DNA of 33,805 bases from Chthonomonadales bacterium. Its GTDB lineage: Bacteria; Armatimonadota; Chthonomonadetes; Chthonomonadales; CAJBBX01. Position numbers and translations under genes: made by a program. The notes below the pieces were generated by a model. It did not search any database, was not told the origin of the DNA, and worked only from the letters and a program-made list of their open reading frames with translations. Position 1 is the stretch's first letter. Each line of letters begins with the position of its first letter. Location of the stretch: the NCBI GenBank assembly GCA_013360745.1, contig JABWBA010000032.1:1-33805 (forward strand). The letters run 5' to 3'. This document shows positions 32,903 to 33,805 of this stretch, one piece after another.

Positions 32903-33342
32903 AGCCTGCTCATATCATCGCGTTCTCGTTGCTCCTCATCTCTGCGTGCGTCACGCTGTTCAGCTTCTCCCAGGCCACCGCCCCTCACGTAAGCATTCCT
33001 CAAGCACGAGCAATGCCGGGCAAGGTCGTCCAGGTGCCAGGGCAGATCGATCACTCCAGCGTCTCCTTCACCATACATGGCACGCAGTCCGAACTCAAGT
33101 TCGATATTACGGACATGCAGGGATCAAAGGATCGGATGACTGTGGTCTATCGTAAACCGAAACCGGAAAACTTCGCTAACGCCACAAGCGTCGAGGCCAT
33201 CGGCCGATACAGCGATAACGCATTCCAGGCGCATACCCTCCTGGTTAAATGCCCGAGTAAGTACGAAGGAGCTGATCCGGCAAGGCCAGCGCCGGCAATG
33301 AAAAATGCCGATCGTACAAGCGCGGTCGGTGGCGCACCATGA
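32899..33342 (+). CDS. ccmE: CcmE haem chaperone, CxxxY variant
   Basis: 147 residues from a GTG overlapping the ccmD stop (GTGA). An N-terminal membrane anchor (about residues 4-24) is followed by the OB-fold periplasmic domain, with 'GKVVQVPGQI', 'ELKFDITD' and 'MTVVYRKPKPENFANATSVEAIGRY' matching the CcmE strands. At the haem-attachment position the usual His-x-x-x-Tyr is replaced: Cys118-Pro-Ser-Lys-Tyr122 in 'LLVKCPSKYEG'. Variants with Cys-x-x-x-Tyr are known from Desulfovibrio and archaea and go with ccm systems lacking CcmH. CcmE carries haem covalently in the periplasm and delivers it to CcmF and apocytochrome. The C-terminal tail is Ala/Pro-rich. The stop overlaps the ccmF ATG. Confidence 0.93.
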   Translation: MKPAHIIAFSLLLISACVTLFSFSQATAPHVSIPQARAMPGKVVQVPGQIDHSSVSFTIHGTQSELKFDITDMQGSKDRMTVVYRKPKPENFANATSVEAIGRYSDNAFQAHTLLVKCPSKYEGADPARPAPAMKNADRTSAVGGAP

Positions 33343-33805
33343 CCGATCCAGGGCGGATCGCTGTTGCCGTTGGCTTCGTCTGCTCCACGTTAGCGTTTCT
33401 CCTATATATTCTTGCGGATCTCGCACGGCGGCGCAATCGCCCCTCCGTCGGCAGGCTCCTCCGTTTCGCGCGCGCAGGCTTTACGATCGCGGCTCTGGCC
33501 TCTGTCTTCGTGTTCCTACAGCTCATGCGATTGGTTGTCGCCAAGCGCTTCGAATACCGGTATGTCTTCGACTACACGTCAGTCGATCTCCATGGCGCCT
33601 TTTTATACGCGGCTACCTGGGCGGGACAGGAAGGCAGCTTCGCGCTCTGGGCGATGCTGGCTTCCTTGATCGGCCTCTTGATGACGTGGAAGGCAGGCGA
33701 CTGGGAGACCCGGGTGATGCCGGTCTACATCAGCCATATCGCGGTCCTGTTCGCCGTCCTGCATATCCTGAGCCCATTCGTCCTCGTCCCAAAGGAGACG
33801 GGGCT
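33339..33805 (+). CDS. ccmF: CcmF, haem lyase subunit, 5' part only
   Basis: The frame opens at the ATG overlapping the ccmE stop (ATGA) and runs off the window end after 155 codons. The visible part has an N-terminal membrane helix, a second helix near 47-66 and the diagnostic 'WAGQEGSFALW' at about 94-104, near-identical to the CcmF/NrfE signature. A 'FDYTSVDLHGAFLYAAT' segment precedes it, as in full-length CcmF. CcmF passes haem from CcmE to apocytochrome c at the membrane. Full-length members are about 650 residues, so most of the gene lies outside. The WWD motif and the later His ligands are not visible here. Confidence 0.95.
   Translation, partial: MTDPGRIAVAVGFVCSTLAFLLYILADLARRRNRPSVGRLLRFARAGFTIAALASVFVFLQLMRLVVAKRFEYRYVFDYTSVDLHGAFLYAATWAGQEGSFALWAMLASLIGLLMTWKAGDWETRVMPVYISHIAVLFAVLHILSPFVLVPKETG

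Noticed and set aside
1-33805. CRISPR arrays, insertion sequences, prophage or integron features
   Set aside because: No regularly spaced repeats, transposase or integrase-like proteins, or flanking direct repeats were seen on reading both strands.

Overview
The window is about 33.8 kb of high-GC bacterial chromosome with densely packed genes on both strands. No phage, transposon, CRISPR or rRNA features were seen. A Gram-negative-type envelope is inferred from a cytochrome c maturation (Ccm) cluster, an RseB-like protein next to an ECF sigma/anti-sigma pair, and many exported enzymes. The mix of exported carbohydrate-active enzymes, uroporphyrinogen-decarboxylase-like (URO-D) paralogues, a DUF4838-like protein and Gfo/Idh/MocA plus DegT genes reminds me of Armatimonadota or planctomycete-type saprotrophs. 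That placement is inference; no taxonomic marker was tested.

Layout. Positions 1-142 hold the tail of a short-chain dehydrogenase. Positions 210-7002 are a polysaccharide locus: an exported beta-helix protein and a BNR/sialidase-like protein on the minus strand, divergent from a large exported GH2 enzyme. Positions 7009-12839 are a minus-strand run: Eis-like GNAT, DUF4838-like protein with a helical C-terminal half, URO-D-like protein, and CorA. A second URO-D-like gene, tyrS, an unknown exported protein and a cobalamin/iron-type ABC ATPase with an extra C-terminal domain follow on the plus strand (12967-18120). Two exported zinc metalloproteases are divergent at 18083-20601. A TrpB2-type tryptophan synthase beta chain (minus), tRNA-Ser(UGA) and a GH57 glycosidase fill 20605-23378.

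Positions 23391-25594 form a compact minus-strand operon with a clear sigma-70 promoter: unknown protein, ParA/Soj ATPase, small unknown protein, with 1-nt and 14-nt overlaps and no ParB. It is divergent from an ECF sigma / zinc-finger anti-sigma / RseB-like stress module (25802-27992). A perfect hairpin separates that module from a minus-strand DegT aminotransferase and Gfo/Idh/MocA pair (28067-30472). The right end (30609-33805) is ccmABCDEF, including a 42-residue ccmD and a ccmF cut by the window edge.

The most notable points are: CcmE carries Cys-x-x-x-Tyr in place of the usual haem-binding His motif; CcmA lacks the expected Q-loop Gln and H-loop His; ParA is encoded with two unrecognised partners rather than ParB; and two divergent URO-D paralogues with different metal-site residues flank a DUF4838-type gene. 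Base composition, codon usage and homology were judged by eye only.
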